From: Flaveria trinervia
Lineage: Eukaryota; Streptophyta; Magnoliopsida; Asterales; Asteraceae
Length of the DNA: 64,000 nucleotides
Direction: 5' to 3'
Assembly (NCBI GenBank): GCA_025506515.1
Contig: CM046442.1
Location: forward strand, 107,032,849-107,096,848
This document shows, in pieces, positions 33,846 to 44,639 of this stretch (its first letter is position 1; each line of letters starts with the position of its first letter). Both the position numbers and the translations under genes were made by a program. The notes beneath the pieces were generated by a model. The model ran no database searches. It saw only the letters and a program-made list of their open reading frames with translations, and was not told where the DNA came from.

Positions 33846-35860
33846 CTTCAAGTTTAAGTGTTTCATGACTTTCTTAGCAATGAACACGAAGCACAATATA
33901 TGTTCTCATCTGGATTTGACATCCAGAAACCTGTTGTTTCTCTGGCATCATCACATTTCTACTGAGATCAAGGATTGCACATGCCATATCTACTCCTTGT
34001 ACTCCGTATCGATCCATTCAGCAGGCCTTCTGGGAAGGCGCTACAGTTGATAGATCGTCTGAGCCTCATTGCATCAGAAGTACCCTCTTTGGAGAGGCTA
34101 TTACTATCTCAAAGGAGGATCTAAGGATCATATTACAGTTGGGGGATGACACTGATTGTCCGACTCGATTACACCCCCTCACAGTAAGAGGATGCTTTCT
34201 TAGAGCCAAGTACTCTGGGGACATCAATGCTGGGGTACTCAACAAGAGTAACCTCTGTCTCCGTTTAAGTATCTTGCACACGTGCTGCTTAAGTGCATAG
34301 CTTCCAGGAAGGGAGGTTTTGATGAGCTATCCGACAGATACAGAACGCGTATGTTGTGTTGGTGCTGAACCACCCGTTCAGCTTCTCCAAGATTATCTTC
34401 ACCTACCTGGTGGAGAACATCGAGGGGAAAGGGAAGAGGGCTTCTATATGTACCCGAGGTTTATGCAGATGATCATTGATCAGAAGCTTCCCTCCCTGCC
34501 GAGGAGAAGGAGGATGCGGTAGTCCTCGAGGTGATGGATGACACTACCTTGGGAGGATGAAGGTGTACAGGGGGAAGCAAGTGAAACCCCCTGTCAGGAG
34601 GTTGTTTGGGCATCTGGCCCGGGAGGACTACGTAGTGCCAGCAAGAGAAAGTGGCGCCACGATGATAGTAACTCTGATGTGGAGCAGATTGCTCTACCCA
34701 CTCATGACTCGGATGATGATGATGACAGGGGATGCTGGAGACGGTATGCCTATTCCACCTAGAGGCACTGTGTCTGATGTTGTACCTCCAGTGTCCGCCC
34801 CAGCTGGAGATGTAGCCGAGTCAGCTGGATTCCATCAGGATTTTGTTCATGGTGCGGAGGAGGAGGAGATTCGGATGAGGAGCCCCTAACGCGAACTGTG
34901 GGAAGCAAAGTTGTTCCCACAGAACATGGGCTAAGGGTGGTTGGTGAAACACCCGAGAGACTCCGGAGAGACTGATACTGACCCAAGCTATGCACCGGGG
35001 TCAGCAGGTAGGGTTGTAGGGGGAGCATCCACCTCAACGGGGACGAGGAAGAAGAGGATGGCTAAGCCCCATGGTCAGAAGAAGAAGAAGCGTCGATTGA
35101 ACTTCGTCACCAACACAACCACCACATCCACCACAGCTACCATAGCCACCACCATACCTCCCACCACAGTACAGATTCCATCCACCACCATATCCTTTAC
35201 TCCCACATCACCTCCACCATTTCACAGACCTATCTTCACTACAACCACCACCACCACCACCACTTCACACCAAGCAGGACCCTCAGCCCATCCCTCACAT
35301 ACTTATGGATCACCTCTACCTCCAATCGGGGTAGAGAAACAGCTGTCTGCGCTCAACAGGATGGTGATGCGCATACTGGCTGCAGATGAGGAGAAGGCGG
35401 CCTAGATCCGCCAGCTTACTGATCTGACTGCTGCATAATCTCACCAGATTGCAGAGCAGGCTCGAGTTATAAAGGAGCAGGCCCAACAGATGGCTGCTTA
35501 GAGCACTGAGATAGCCCAACCCCAAGCACATAGTGTCACATCAATCAAGAAGATAGAGGAGTTGGAGGAGGCCAAGAAGACTATCATGTTAAAGCTGAAA
35601 GGATCTAAGGAGGAGCCCTTGAAGATCAAGGAAGGGGACGACAAATGATGATGATGAAGATGATGATGAAGATGATGATGAGGATGATGAGGTGATACAG
35701 AGAGATGAATGAGGAAACCGAAGGAGATAGGACAGAGGAGAAGGATGATGATGATGAAGCAGAAGGAGGGGATGCAGCTGCATCGGCCTCTGCTTCAGGT
35801 TAAGAGAAAAGGTCAAGGAAACAGACAAGACCAACCAGCTTCTACTTATGCCCTCCAAGT
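33846..35860 (+). pseudogene. Copia-D env-like ORF (SIRE additional ORF 1), broken
   Basis: The frame changes several times. An N-terminal segment (FLSNEHEAQYMFSSGFD near 33868) is followed by a middle segment with GGFDELSDRYRTRM and then MYPRFMQMIIDQKLP (34315-34500). This MYPRF-type region is what I recognise from post-pol ORFs of SIRE-type elements. A Thr/Pro-rich segment follows, with a KKKKRR basic cluster (34941-35405, 154 codons), then Gln/Glu/Lys-rich coiled-coil sequence and a (GATGAT)n acidic tail (35645-35760). No signal peptide or clear transmembrane segment is visible, so the term env-like rests on position. Function is unknown. Confidence 0.6.
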
Positions 35861-36149
35861 GACGAGACGATGATACAGGATAAAGTAAAGACTAGATGTT
35901 TATGTATTTATATACTTTTGTATTTGAATCCTGTATTGAAAACATGTATTGAATGTTTATATTAAGTTAATGCATTTCTGTTTGATTAATTACTAATGAT
36001 TATGTGTTGAATGTTTAAATCAAACAGATCCAAATTACCAAAGAGATGAGTTTGATGTTGCTCCCCTTGAGCAGGTGAAGACTCAGCTAACAATGATTCT
36101 TGATCTGCAAGGGATTGTTAGGAGGTCAGTGAATTATACCCCTAAAGAA
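35861..36149 (+). other. AT-rich gap between the two post-pol ORFs of Copia-D
   Basis: A short non-coding stretch with a T-rich centre. No signal is recognised. Confidence 0.5.
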
Positions 36150-37224
36150 GGGAAAAATTCATGACCTATCAAACGAGCAACTCGCAGAGATTTTCAAGCT
36201 AAATCCAGATGAGATAGTGAAAGATGCTCCGACATGCGATTCGACTAGTGACGACGAGCTCAACGATGTTGATGAAGTCGAGATCGAAGATGTCACTGCC
36301 GCGGATTACCTCAGTACGCTGACAATAAGGGTAATGTGGTCCCCAATCTGGGTGAATCCCTTGTCAGCGATACTTTTGAGGTGTGAACAAGATGGAGCAA
36401 GAAACAGAGAAAGCTGGTAGGAACAGCCAAGCCTCAAATGATGATGTCGACATTCGAAAGGCTGAGTGGGCTGCATGTTTTGAAGAAGTTAGAGCCCAAT
36501 GTGCTGCACCAAGAAGGGATGCCTACACCAAACTCTACAGAGTCAAGAAACATCACAAGGTGTCAGGAAGGATCATAGCATGGGCGTATTTTGAGGATCT
36601 TAATTATTATGCGGTTAAGAGAGAACAGGGCATAAAGTACTTCAGATTCCCACATGATCTGAAGTCTCTACCAGGTTTTGAGCTCAACCAGCTGGCTAAG
36701 CTAAAGCTTTTGTATGCTGAACCGAGGAAGATGTCAGGCTGGTTCGAGCTGCCCTAAAGAAGGAGTACCACACCAGATGGGTTAACTTCAGACCCCAACA
36801 ACCTACTAGGTATATCAGAAGGTCTGAGGTTGATGCCATTACTGCAAGCCCAGATAGTGTTGAAGTGGAATCCTCCGCGCACAATGTCAAGAATCCCACT
36901 CAGGGAAATGCCACAGGACTTCACTCCACATTTTAAGTGGTGGTATTACGATTGGAGAACAGCTGAAGCGGTCATAGTCCTAAGCAAAGAGGACAAATGG
37001 ATACGATCAGGGTATTCGACCCGATGTGGCTTACTAACTTGTCGGATAATGATGTATATACGCTATACAAGTGGCCACTGTTCTATGATACGCAAGATAT
37101 TGTACAAGCCCTCCAGTTCCATAACGTTATACGACTCTGCTTCGCGTTTGAGATTCACACGGGAGTCACAAAAGAGGAGAAGTACAAGAAATACAAGGAG
37201 GTTATGCAGAAAACAAGTGATTAG
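36150..37224 (+). pseudogene. Copia-D second additional ORF, unknown function (broken)
   Basis: Coding-like segments in changing frames: an acidic part with SDDELNDVDEVEIEDV (36217-36330); a longer open part (36383-36757, 124 codons) with RRDAYTKLYRVKKHHK and GRIIAWAYFEDLNYYAVKRE; then WWYYDW near 36938; and a C-terminal part (36997-37224) with IRVFDPMWLTNLS and ALQFHNVIRLCFAFEI. It ends 25 bp before the 3' LTR. It is rich in Trp and Tyr, with no zinc knuckle and no recognised catalytic motif. It could be a separate protein or the distal part of the env-like ORF. I do not recognise a family. Confidence 0.5.
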
Positions 37225-37238
37225 AGAGATCTAGGTCT

Positions 37239-37247
37239 AAGGGAGAG
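37239..37247 (+). promoter_or_regulatory. Polypurine tract of Copia-D
   Basis: AAGGGAGAG stands two bases before the 3' LTR start. It is the expected plus-strand primer and sets the LTR edge. Confidence 0.75.
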
Positions 37248-37249
37248 TT

Positions 37250-37982
37250 TGTTGATACATGTATGTCCCTAGATCATGATATGAATGTAATAGATCTTGT
37301 TTGTCTGATTTTGAGGTAATGCTTGGAATGATTAATGAAATGATATTGTTTGTTTGTATTTATAATGTTTAATATTTCATTAATGAGTCGACGTTGAATT
37401 GGTTAATTAGATTTGTGGTTTTTTGAATTGTTACACATAATGTTATATTAATTAACACATTCAAACTGAACAAAATGAAGTTCTCATGCGAATGGCCCAT
37501 GCGAATGGACCATACGCATGAATAACTTCATACGAATGACTCAGTCGCACGACTGAACCAGGAGACTGGATTAGTCGTATGATTGTAACATAAGATTGGC
37601 TCAGTCGCACGACTGAACACTCAGTCGTACGGATGAATCAACCGCATGGTTCAATCGCACGACTGAACCATACTAATGGTTCAGTCGCACGAATGAACAG
37701 TACTAACCTATAAATACAACCCAATTCGTGGAAAAACTAGAGCATTCGTTAATTACGATTCCAGACGTACCCTAGCCGTCCAGAAGCCTCCCAATTTGTT
37801 TCTCCAAGTTCACAGAACACATTAGATCGATTCCCAATCGACTTCTAACGTTAGATTCAATTCTTGATCGATTCTTCGTGTGTTCTCACTGATTGGATCG
37901 TCAATCAAATAGTATTCCGCACTATTTGATCTGGTTTACACGCTAATCACTAGGTATTTCGTTCAAATACCAGGTCCTAACA
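37250..37982 (+). repeat. Copia-D 3' LTR
   Basis: 733 bp, TGTTGATACATG to TCCTAACA, followed by AATGG. It contains the ATGCGAATGGACC and TCAGTCGCACGACTGA cluster (37485-37700), the TATA box TATAAATA (about 37710) and a CT-rich leader. It aligns with the Copia-A LTR over its whole length and with the 5' LTR over its first part. Confidence 0.92.
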
Positions 37983-37987
37983 AATGG

Positions 37988-38490
37988 TTCGTATCATTGA
38001 GTCAGATTGCGACTAAGTCAACAATAAAGGTTCCAAATCATAACCCTATGATCTTACGATCTATAATGATGCTGTAAAAGACTATAAATAAAGGCCTTAG
38101 GCTTCTTGTTTCAATACAAATTTTGAAACTAGAAATGTGTTTTAACACTTCGTTGTGTTGAAACTGGGTTGAGTTAGAGAAAACTAGTACGATATCATGT
38201 GTATTTACTTACGCTAAAAGTATATATGGGAAATGCATAAACTAGTTATATGAATGATATATGTATAGTTATGGCATAAGTAAATTTTTGTGAAAAAAGT
38301 TGATTTCATGAGCGGGTCTGACTCAACAAAGAGTATCCATGATGTTATGTAAACTACGTGAAATACATGAATGATATATGTAAAGAAAGTAGGTGAGATG
38401 AGTGTGTCCAATACCATAAAAAAAAGATCAAATGGGTGAGTCTGATGCCACACTGTTGGTCAGACGAGCGATTCTAATGAAACATAAAGT
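37988..38490 (+). repeat. Probable continuation of decayed gypsy LTR right of Copia-D
   Basis: It picks up after the AATGG repeat. A TATA box with ACTATAAATAAAGGCC (about 38082-38097) and TTTCAATACAAATTTTG downstream resemble an LTR core promoter. A diverged tandem repeat (about 110 bp period) containing GAATGATATATGTA lies at 38236-38450. Attribution to the same LTR as 26853-27000 is inference from position. Confidence 0.4.
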
Positions 38491-38493
38491 CTT

Positions 38494-38850
38494 AAGGGCT
38501 GTTTGGCAACTTGTGAATGATTAAGGGCTGAACCAATAAAAGATCTGAACTATTAAGTGTTAAACCATTAAGAGGCCTCAACCATTAAGAGCTAATATAT
38601 CCTTTAATTATTCAAAGGAAAATGTCTGACCAATTCAGATAATATATTTTAACTATTCAGCATTAGACCTCTTAACTATTTAACATCAGTATAATGCTTA
38701 ACCATTTAAAGGTATGCCTTAACCATTCAGACATGTGATCGCGAAACAAACAATCTGAACCATTAAAATATCTAAACCATTAAAATATCTGAACCATTAA
38801 AATATCTGAACTATTAAAAGACTGATTAAGAGGCTACCAAACAACCCCTT
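38494..38850. mobile_element. MITE with TGTTTGG-type terminal inverted repeats (hAT-like)
   Basis: The left end AAGGGCTGTTTGGCAAC and the right end, read on the minus strand as AAGGGGTTGTTTGGTAGC, form imperfect terminal inverted repeats. The body is about 357 bp of AACCATTAAR repeats (38760-38820 has four in tandem) with no ORF. The RGGGNTGTTTGG end is typical of plant hAT-type non-autonomous elements. No clear 8-bp target duplication is visible. Confidence 0.55.
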
Positions 38851-40920
38851 ATATGGGTAACTATGAATCCTCTGGTTCGAGACCATAGATTGTAGTGACC
38901 AAATCACAAATAGTCGTGATTCAAGGGTGTAAAGTCACTACAAGTGGTTGGAAATTATATGATTCCATTTCATAAAAAGTTAGCGAACAAATAATGTGGA
39001 TGAAATAATGTTCCTATAAGACATAAAATATGTATGTGAAATGACGTACATTCATTTAATGAAAACTAATATATGTTATGTACATTTTCAGGTGATGTGC
39101 TTTGGTTGGAGAACTAGTAGGTAAAAAGTCTCCAGCATAATAGTTCGAACATTAGTTACATAAAATATTGTAAAATATAAAATGTAGATCTTTTATAAAA
39201 ATAGGAATCGAAAAAGTTTAAAAGATTCTGGTTTTTCCATGCCATAAGTTAGATATTTTTACTAAACCATTAAATAAAAATGTGAGTTATTCATTTTCCC
39301 TATACGGTTATTCTTATGTATTATTGGTCCAAAAGGGTACGCTTCCTACTGTGTGTTTATTTCTGATTCTTATTTTATAGTTTAAATTATTCAACATTGA
39401 TATGATGTCTTTCATTAGTTATCTTATCACAGGTCCAAAGAGATAAGAGTTGTCTACCATCAACCATCTTAATTTCTTATCTTAATGCATTATATGTGAG
39501 CAATGTCAGGTAATTAACCTTTCTTTCCTAACTTTTGTAGCTCATTAGAAGGTTGTGTGCCCTAGAAATACTCGTTAGGAAACTTTTGACCGGTTGAAGA
39601 CGATTTTTTCTTAAATTTTTTATGATTTTACCTGTTATAGATCCTTATATGATCGTGTTAATTCAAAGTCATCGAATAAAACTATTCAAAAAAGAGAAAG
39701 TTAAATTACTAGATTTTTATGTTTTAGGACTTTCAAACTGACCGAACTATGAGTAATTAACAACAACTAGATTTAGACTGCTTACAATGCTGGATGACGT
39801 CCTTCTCACCTGTTGACCAAGTTAGTATGTCACATCACCTTTATACTTATTCTGTTTACAAACTCATATTATCTCATAACATGATCTCTATGGTTTATCT
39901 TTTTATAGCTCGACCCTCAAATTATTACTTAACTATAATGTAGTTGCAACAAAGATAACATTATCAGAAAGAAGTTATTGGGGACGCGGGCAATGAAGGT
40001 TGTGGAGGACAGCCTTTGATGTAAGTAGAAGAAGAAAGTCGGAGAAGAAAGAACATAGATCTATTGTATTTATTTTAGTTTACAAAGACTTATTTTAATT
40101 CATACAATAAACTACGAGACTTTAAGTAGAAGTATCATCCCTGATAACATTTATACTGTGACACTTTAAGTAGGATTATCAATATTCATGAGATTTTTAG
40201 GTGCTTTTAAAAAAGAAAGAAGGATGATTTGAACGAAAGAAGTGGTGAGTTGCTTTTTAAATTGTAAAAAGTTATGTAAGCGAGGTAAAAGAGAGGGTTT
40301 TAGACGATGTCATATGAGCATGTGTTTTGAATGGTAAAATCAAGTGAGGTTGTATATAAAGGAAATAAATAATGCTTTAATATAACAAATTATCAGTTAC
40401 AAATTCTTTAAAATACGTATGTTGTCCATTATGTAAGATACCAAGATACTTAAAAAATACATATATCTACTTGTTACAAATAGTTTAAATATGTAATGTC
40501 AATCAATGTGTATATATCAAGTAATTTCACCTTAAATTTCAATGCTACTCTATCCAAATCTGAATTTACTTCAAGGTAGAACCTAAAATCTTTTGAGTAG
40601 GATATATACACTTTTATCACTGGTACACTTCTTGTGGTTATAGCTTATTTTTTATATAACTTTAGATTACTAGTTTATTTGATTTATAGAAACTTTTAGT
40701 TAGATTTTTTTTACTTTATTTAACAATTAAAAATATATCACTTCATTTAATTTTCTACTCCTTTTTCTGCTATATAATTAATCTAGGTAATTGTTTTCTT
40801 AAAGATTGTTTTACACCTGAAGCATGTGATTATTTTCTTACAAGTGCATCAGTATGTTATTATACACGTACGTCCATGTCCATGCAATGGTGGGAATCTT
40901 ACTACTAAAGTCTACAAATA
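38851..40920. other. AT-rich spacer, no gene seen
   Basis: About 2 kb of AT-rich, stop-rich DNA. The first 250 bp, with a phrase GGTTCGAGACCATAG near 38875, may still be worn LTR. No domain, RNA gene or tandem array is seen. Confidence 0.5.
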
Positions 40921-40924
40921 CTAA

Positions 40925-41408
40925 TTATTATCCCAATTGTTAAAGTAATCAAAATAAGTAGATTTGTGAAGGACAATGAGGACTAGATCAAATGGTTTGA
41001 GAGGAGATATCTCATAATTTTTCAAAGTAAAAATTATGGGTTGGAGTCTCATTAGATGCAATATGTTCCAAGAGGGTCAAATGTTTTACTATAGTGAGCC
41101 TTTGGGTGGTGGGGTTCTCTTGGAATTGTGGGCGAGCCGGGCCACCAATGTTGTCTGTGTTGACGGGCATGAGTGACCTTTCGCCACGGTCTTACCAGAG
41201 TGACCGGGTTTAATAATTATTCGTTTGCCGTTCAAAAAAATAGATTCGTGAAGATTGTGAATTCAAATGTTTTTCTGAGTAAAAAAATACTCGATGTTGA
41301 GTTAGAGATTTTGTAGTTATTAGTTCTTTCAGCATGTAATGGATAAATAAATCTGACTAAAACAACAAATATCCTCTAAATCAGGGTTTTATGTTTTTGT
41401 TAAAAAAC
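40925..41408 (+). mobile_element. tRNA-derived SINE (type 2), copy 1, split by another SINE
   Basis: The outer parts (40925-40971 and 41254-41408) align with copy 2 at 41788-42012: an A-box-like TTGTTAAAGTAA, a B-box-like GAATTCAAATG, a GATGTTGAGTTAGAG middle, and a 3' part with CTAAAACAACAAATATCCTC and an A-rich end. The inner SINE at 40972-41240 interrupts it between the A- and B-boxes. Confidence 0.45.
40972..41240 (+). mobile_element. tRNA-derived SINE (type 1) with target-site duplication
   Basis: A body of about 269 bp with an A-box-like GATCAAATGGTTTGAGAGG and a B-box-like GGTTGGAGTCT (about 41040) at the spacing of a tRNA-derived Pol III promoter. It ends TTGCCGTTCAAAAAAA. It is flanked by TAGATTTGTGAAG (40959-40971) and TAGATTCGTGAAG (41241-41253), a 13-bp duplication with one change. 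Together these features define a SINE. Confidence 0.75.
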
Positions 41409-41787
41409 TAAATCCGAAAAATACCATCGTCCCATGGATCGTCAATGAGAAGGGTAATATAGTAATTCTGACTTGAGTTCATAAATTATAAATTTTAAGG
41501 CAAACAATTATGTATTAATCAAACGAAGATTAGACCGTCCTTCCACTTTTATTAGCAGACATGTACCAAAAAGCCGGGCCGGGTCGGCTGCTCTGATGTT
41601 GACCCCTAACACACAACCCAAATGATTGTACACATCTTAAGGCATATAGAACAACTATGCCGGAATCATAGTCGATCTAACTTTTTCGCCCTTTCAATAA
41701 TACAAAAACTATTCTTCTAGTTCCCCGTATAAAACACATTGCTTAATTAAATATTAGTTATTAGTTATAATAATATGTACTAATAAT
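41409..41787. other. AT-rich spacer, no gene seen
   Basis: It contains a short GC patch GCCGGGCCGGGTCGGC near 41572. Nothing coding is recognised. Confidence 0.5.
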
Positions 41788-42012
41788 TCTTAATCTAGCT
41801 AGTTAAGGTAAAGTACCAATTATATATAAACAAAGAGAATGTCATAAGTTCAAATCTTATTTTAAATAAAAATGTTTAAAGTTGAGCTAGAGGATTTTTT
41901 CAGTAATAAATTTCTTTGAGTGGATTAAGGGTGCTATACTAGTTGTGAAACTAATAGATGTACCCGATTAAAATAACATATATCCTCCGAAACAGGGTCT
42001 CGTTAAAAAAGT
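41788..42012 (+). mobile_element. tRNA-derived SINE (type 2), copy 2
   Basis: An A-box-like AGCTAGTTAAGGTAAAGT (about 41797), a B-box-like AGTTCAAATCTT (about 41848), a shared GTTGAGCTAGAG middle, and a 3' part with TTAAAATAACATATATCCTCC ending in an A run near 42010. It aligns with copy 1 outside the nested SINE. Target duplications are not clear. Confidence 0.45.
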
Positions 42013-42455
42013 TATAATCATATGTTTAGTTTTATCTAATAAATAAAATGTTCAATTATTATATCAATTATTAATATTAATGCAATTACGTAATTATCCG
42101 TATGAAGTCAAATATGACATCGTAACATTGTGGGAAACTGTTTCTTTATTATAAATGTTGTCTACAGCTGCGGATATTTGACCTTATGTTTATTTTCTTC
42201 TACATTATTTTGTTTTATTTTATGTTCATTTGTCACGCTAATATCTCTACTCTTATAAACTAGAGGCCTATCATATAATTACATATAGGATTAGGATAAG
42301 GAAATATATTATAGACTTATTGTAAGAGGCTCGTTAAATTATTTTGAATGCGGCAATTTATTAAGTAGAAAGAAATATAAAATTTTGATCTTATAAAAAT
42401 TAAAACTTGTGATAACTGCGTTTGGTTGTTGACTTGTTGAAGAAATTAGTACACG
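42013..42455. other. AT-rich spacer, no gene seen
   Basis: Stop-rich AT DNA with no recognisable motif. Confidence 0.5.
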
Positions 42456-42459
42456 GTGG

Positions 42460-42735
42460 TGATGGCTAGTGCTGTTAAAAAAACATGCAGCTCGTGGCTC
42501 ACTGCAAGCTCGTGGCTCATTGCAAGCTCGCTAGTTAAAAATTTTTATTTATAATTTATGTATTTACAAATATGAATAAAAATAACAAATTTATTTTTGT
42601 AAAAATACAAATATGTTGGCTTGCAAGCCGGATTGACTCGACTTGTTTATAGACTAACCGAGCCCGAGCTCACAATCTCAGCTCGTTCAGACAAACGAGC
42701 TAAGCATGTGGCCATCCGAGCTCGGCTCGTATATA
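42460..42735. mobile_element. GAGCTCG-rich MITE-like element
   Basis: GAGCTCG/CAAGCTCG units cluster at both ends (42485-42535 on the left, 42655-42730 on the right) around an AT-rich centre. The outer ends, TAGTGCTGTTAA on the left and CAGGGCTATATACGAGC read from the right, are imperfect inverted repeats. Such AGCTCG-ended non-autonomous elements are common in plants. No target duplication was found, so the call is tentative. Confidence 0.4.
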
Positions 42736-43460
42736 GCCCTGTTAATGGTTGTGGCGATGACGATGGCAGTAGCCATGGTCATTGCCTTGGTGTCGAAGGT
42801 AATTGTCGTCTAATGCTATGGATGGAGAGATAAAAAATGTGGTGACAATGGTCATGGTGGTGGTGTCGTCATGGGCTCTTTGGTGTGGTGTGGATACTGA
42901 TAGGGGAGGGCATGTCCTTGTGAGTGAGTCGGAGATATTAATTTGTTTGATCGAGTTTCTTCATAACTTGAAGAAAGTATTGATTTTTTATGTTGATGGA
43001 TTTGATTGATAATATTTTTGTTAAATCCAATTACTAGTATTCTCCGATCAAACCTATATCATTTGAATTTAAATTTCGAACAAACTTGGTCAAACAAACA
43101 AGTTAATTCTAAGAAATAAAATCCACCTAAAGCTTTTAAACCATATTATTAGTGAGAAAAAAAAAGTCAAAACGTTTATAAAACATCAGAACCTTGTAAC
43201 AACATGTTTCCATCATGTTGTACTTGACCACTTGCATTTAGTTTGATCCTTTGACTTATACAAACGCAGGAAACGAATGGCAACTTGCTTACATTGACTC
43301 GAAAACTTGTTCCTATTGCATAAACATACAATAAAATACAAATCAACCCTTTGAACCTCGCGAGACTCCCAAATAAGTACCTATTCTGCATTTCATAAAA
43401 GTATAAGGGCGTTAAATAAACATTGAAAACTAAAAGGGCAGTTATTAAAACTACACTTTC
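42736..43460. other. Upstream region of the F-box gene, no gene seen
   Basis: A GTGGTG/GATGGC-rich patch (42740-42900) is followed by AT-rich DNA. ORFs at 42621-43009 and 43176-43505 have no domain. Promoter elements of the F-box gene are expected in the last few hundred bases. Confidence 0.45.
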
Positions 43461-43465
43461 ACAAT

Positions 43466-43571
43466 ACGATATATATACCCACGAGACAGTTAACACTTCA
43501 AACAAACCAATTCAACTTCATCTTCATCCTCATCTTCATCTTCATCTTCATCTTCATCTTCATCTTCATCA
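43466..43571 (+). promoter_or_regulatory. TATA box and (TTCATC)n leader of the F-box gene
   Basis: GATATATATACCC near 43468 is a plausible TATA box 130 bp before the ATG. At 43510-43571 the TTCATC/CTCATC hexamer repeats about nine times in the presumed 5' UTR, a pyrimidine-rich tract as often seen downstream of plant TATA boxes. Confidence 0.55.
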
Positions 43572-43598
43572 TTCACCATACAACAGAAAACGATATCA

Positions 43599-44573
43599 AT
43601 GGCGATGGACGACATCCATGAGACATAATCAAAACCCACATTTTGACCAAACTCGACGGTCAAACCCTCGCCGCCACCGGCTGCACATCAACCCACCTTC
43701 AAACCCTCTGCTCCGATCAGACCCTCTGGTCAACCATCTGCACCACCACCTACCCCTCCACCGTCGACCCACTACCACAACCGCCATCTCCGCCTTCTCC
43801 TCCGCCCACCGGACCTTCTTCTCCGACGCCTCCTCCGCCCCCACCCACCGCCTCACCACCACACCACACCACCCCCTCCCACCACCCACATCATCTCCTC
43901 CGTCGACCTCAAATACCACCAACAACTCATCTTCTCCAAAGTCGAATCCACCAACACCACTCCCACTGACTGGTTCCAAACGTCGCCGTTTCGAATCGAC
44001 CTTCTTGAGCCCAAAGAACTCGTCTTGCCGCCGGCGAAACTCCCCGTTCCCGTCTCCGGCGACGGCGCAGATCGGACCCTGCTATCGGATCTCGAAACCC
44101 ACATGACGCTGAGCTGGATCGTAATCGACCCGACCCAGAACCGGGCGGTTAATCTCTCCAGCGTAAAACCCGTTTCCGTACAGCGGAACTGGTTGACCGA
44201 TGGAATAGAGTTGACTTTCTCCGTCATCGTTGAAAAGGATAACGATTTCGTTAACTGTAACGTCCAAATAACGTGTGGGGTTAATGAGGACGTTGGGGAG
44301 TTGACCGTGAGTGGGGTGAGTTTGACCGTGGTGGACGTGTACGGAAAGTGTTTGAGTGGGAGGGAGAGTATGGTAATTTTGCAGGGGGTAGCGGCGGGGG
44401 TGCGGCGGAGGAGGGGCGGAGTAGAGGCGGAGAGACGGAGGTACGGCGAGTTTATTGATCGGAGGAGAGAGATAAAAGAGAAGAGGGAGAGGAGAGAGAG
44501 GTGGGTTGATATGGCGTGTGTTGCGAGTGGTGTGGTGATGTTGATGGCATTTTGGTCATTTGTCATGTGGTGA
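43599..44573 (+). CDS. F-box protein, At2g27310-like (three apparent 1-base frame breaks)
   Basis: The ATG at 43599 (context ATCAATGGCG) opens the F-box domain: MAMDDIHET, then IIKTHILTKLDGQTLA and LQTLCSDQTLWSTIC. A middle part with SAFSSAHRTFFSD follows. A C-terminal domain has FQTSPFRIDLLEPKEL, TLSWIVIDPTQNRAVNLS and VQRNWLTDGIELTF, then a Lys/Arg/Glu-rich segment and a hydrophobic tail (VASGVVMLMAFWSFVM) that looks like a membrane anchor. The family acts as substrate adaptor of SCF ubiquitin ligases. The reading frame changes three times, near 43621, 43773 and 43850-43900, each time as if one base were lost, after which it returns to the starting frame. The last 182 codons (44025-44573) are open. 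It appears intronless. It may be a pseudogene or a functional gene with consensus errors. Confidence 0.8.
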
Positions 44574-44639
44574 ACTCTTGCTTCCTTCATTGGGCGATCA
44601 AAGTGTGATAGATAAGGATGAATAGGGATAGGGGACACG
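44574..44639 (+). other. Start of F-box gene 3' flank
   Basis: Sequence directly after the stop codon. The first part has no counterpart at 60 kb; the duplicated block begins just beyond. Confidence 0.5.

Larger units (their letters stand above)
27006..37982 (+). mobile_element. Copia-D, SIRE-type Ty1/copia retrotransposon with two extra ORFs (decayed)
   Basis: An 11-kb plus-strand element between perfect AATGG repeats (27001-27005 and 37983-37987). It has a truncated 5' LTR, a gag remnant, near-complete pol ending at 31397, a 5.8-kb post-pol region with a promoter-like stretch, an env-like ORF region and a second unknown ORF, then a polypurine tract and a full 3' LTR. A deletion removed the 3' part of the 5' LTR, the primer-binding site and most of gag. 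It belongs to the Copia-A family. Confidence 0.9.

Noticed and set aside
34941..35405. Thr/Pro-rich ORF as a host mucin-like or cell-wall protein
   Set aside because: It is flanked by SIRE env-like sequence on both sides inside Copia-D, so it is the linker of that ORF.
38214..38453. Minus-strand ORF of 79 codons with membrane-like stretches
   Set aside because: It overlies a diverged tandem repeat in an LTR remnant; composition explains the hydrophobic residues.
42621..43009. Two ORFs of about 70 codons upstream of the F-box gene
   Set aside because: They start in a MITE-like repeat and continue in a GTGGTG-rich patch; no domain.
43629..43979. Minus-strand ORF of 116 codons rich in Gly, Val and Arg
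   Set aside because: It is the antisense shadow of the F-box coding sequence in a GC-rich stretch.
43853..44638. Minus-strand ORF of 261 codons
   Set aside because: It is long only because it lies opposite the F-box gene; no domain is seen, while the plus strand encodes a recognisable F-box C-terminus.
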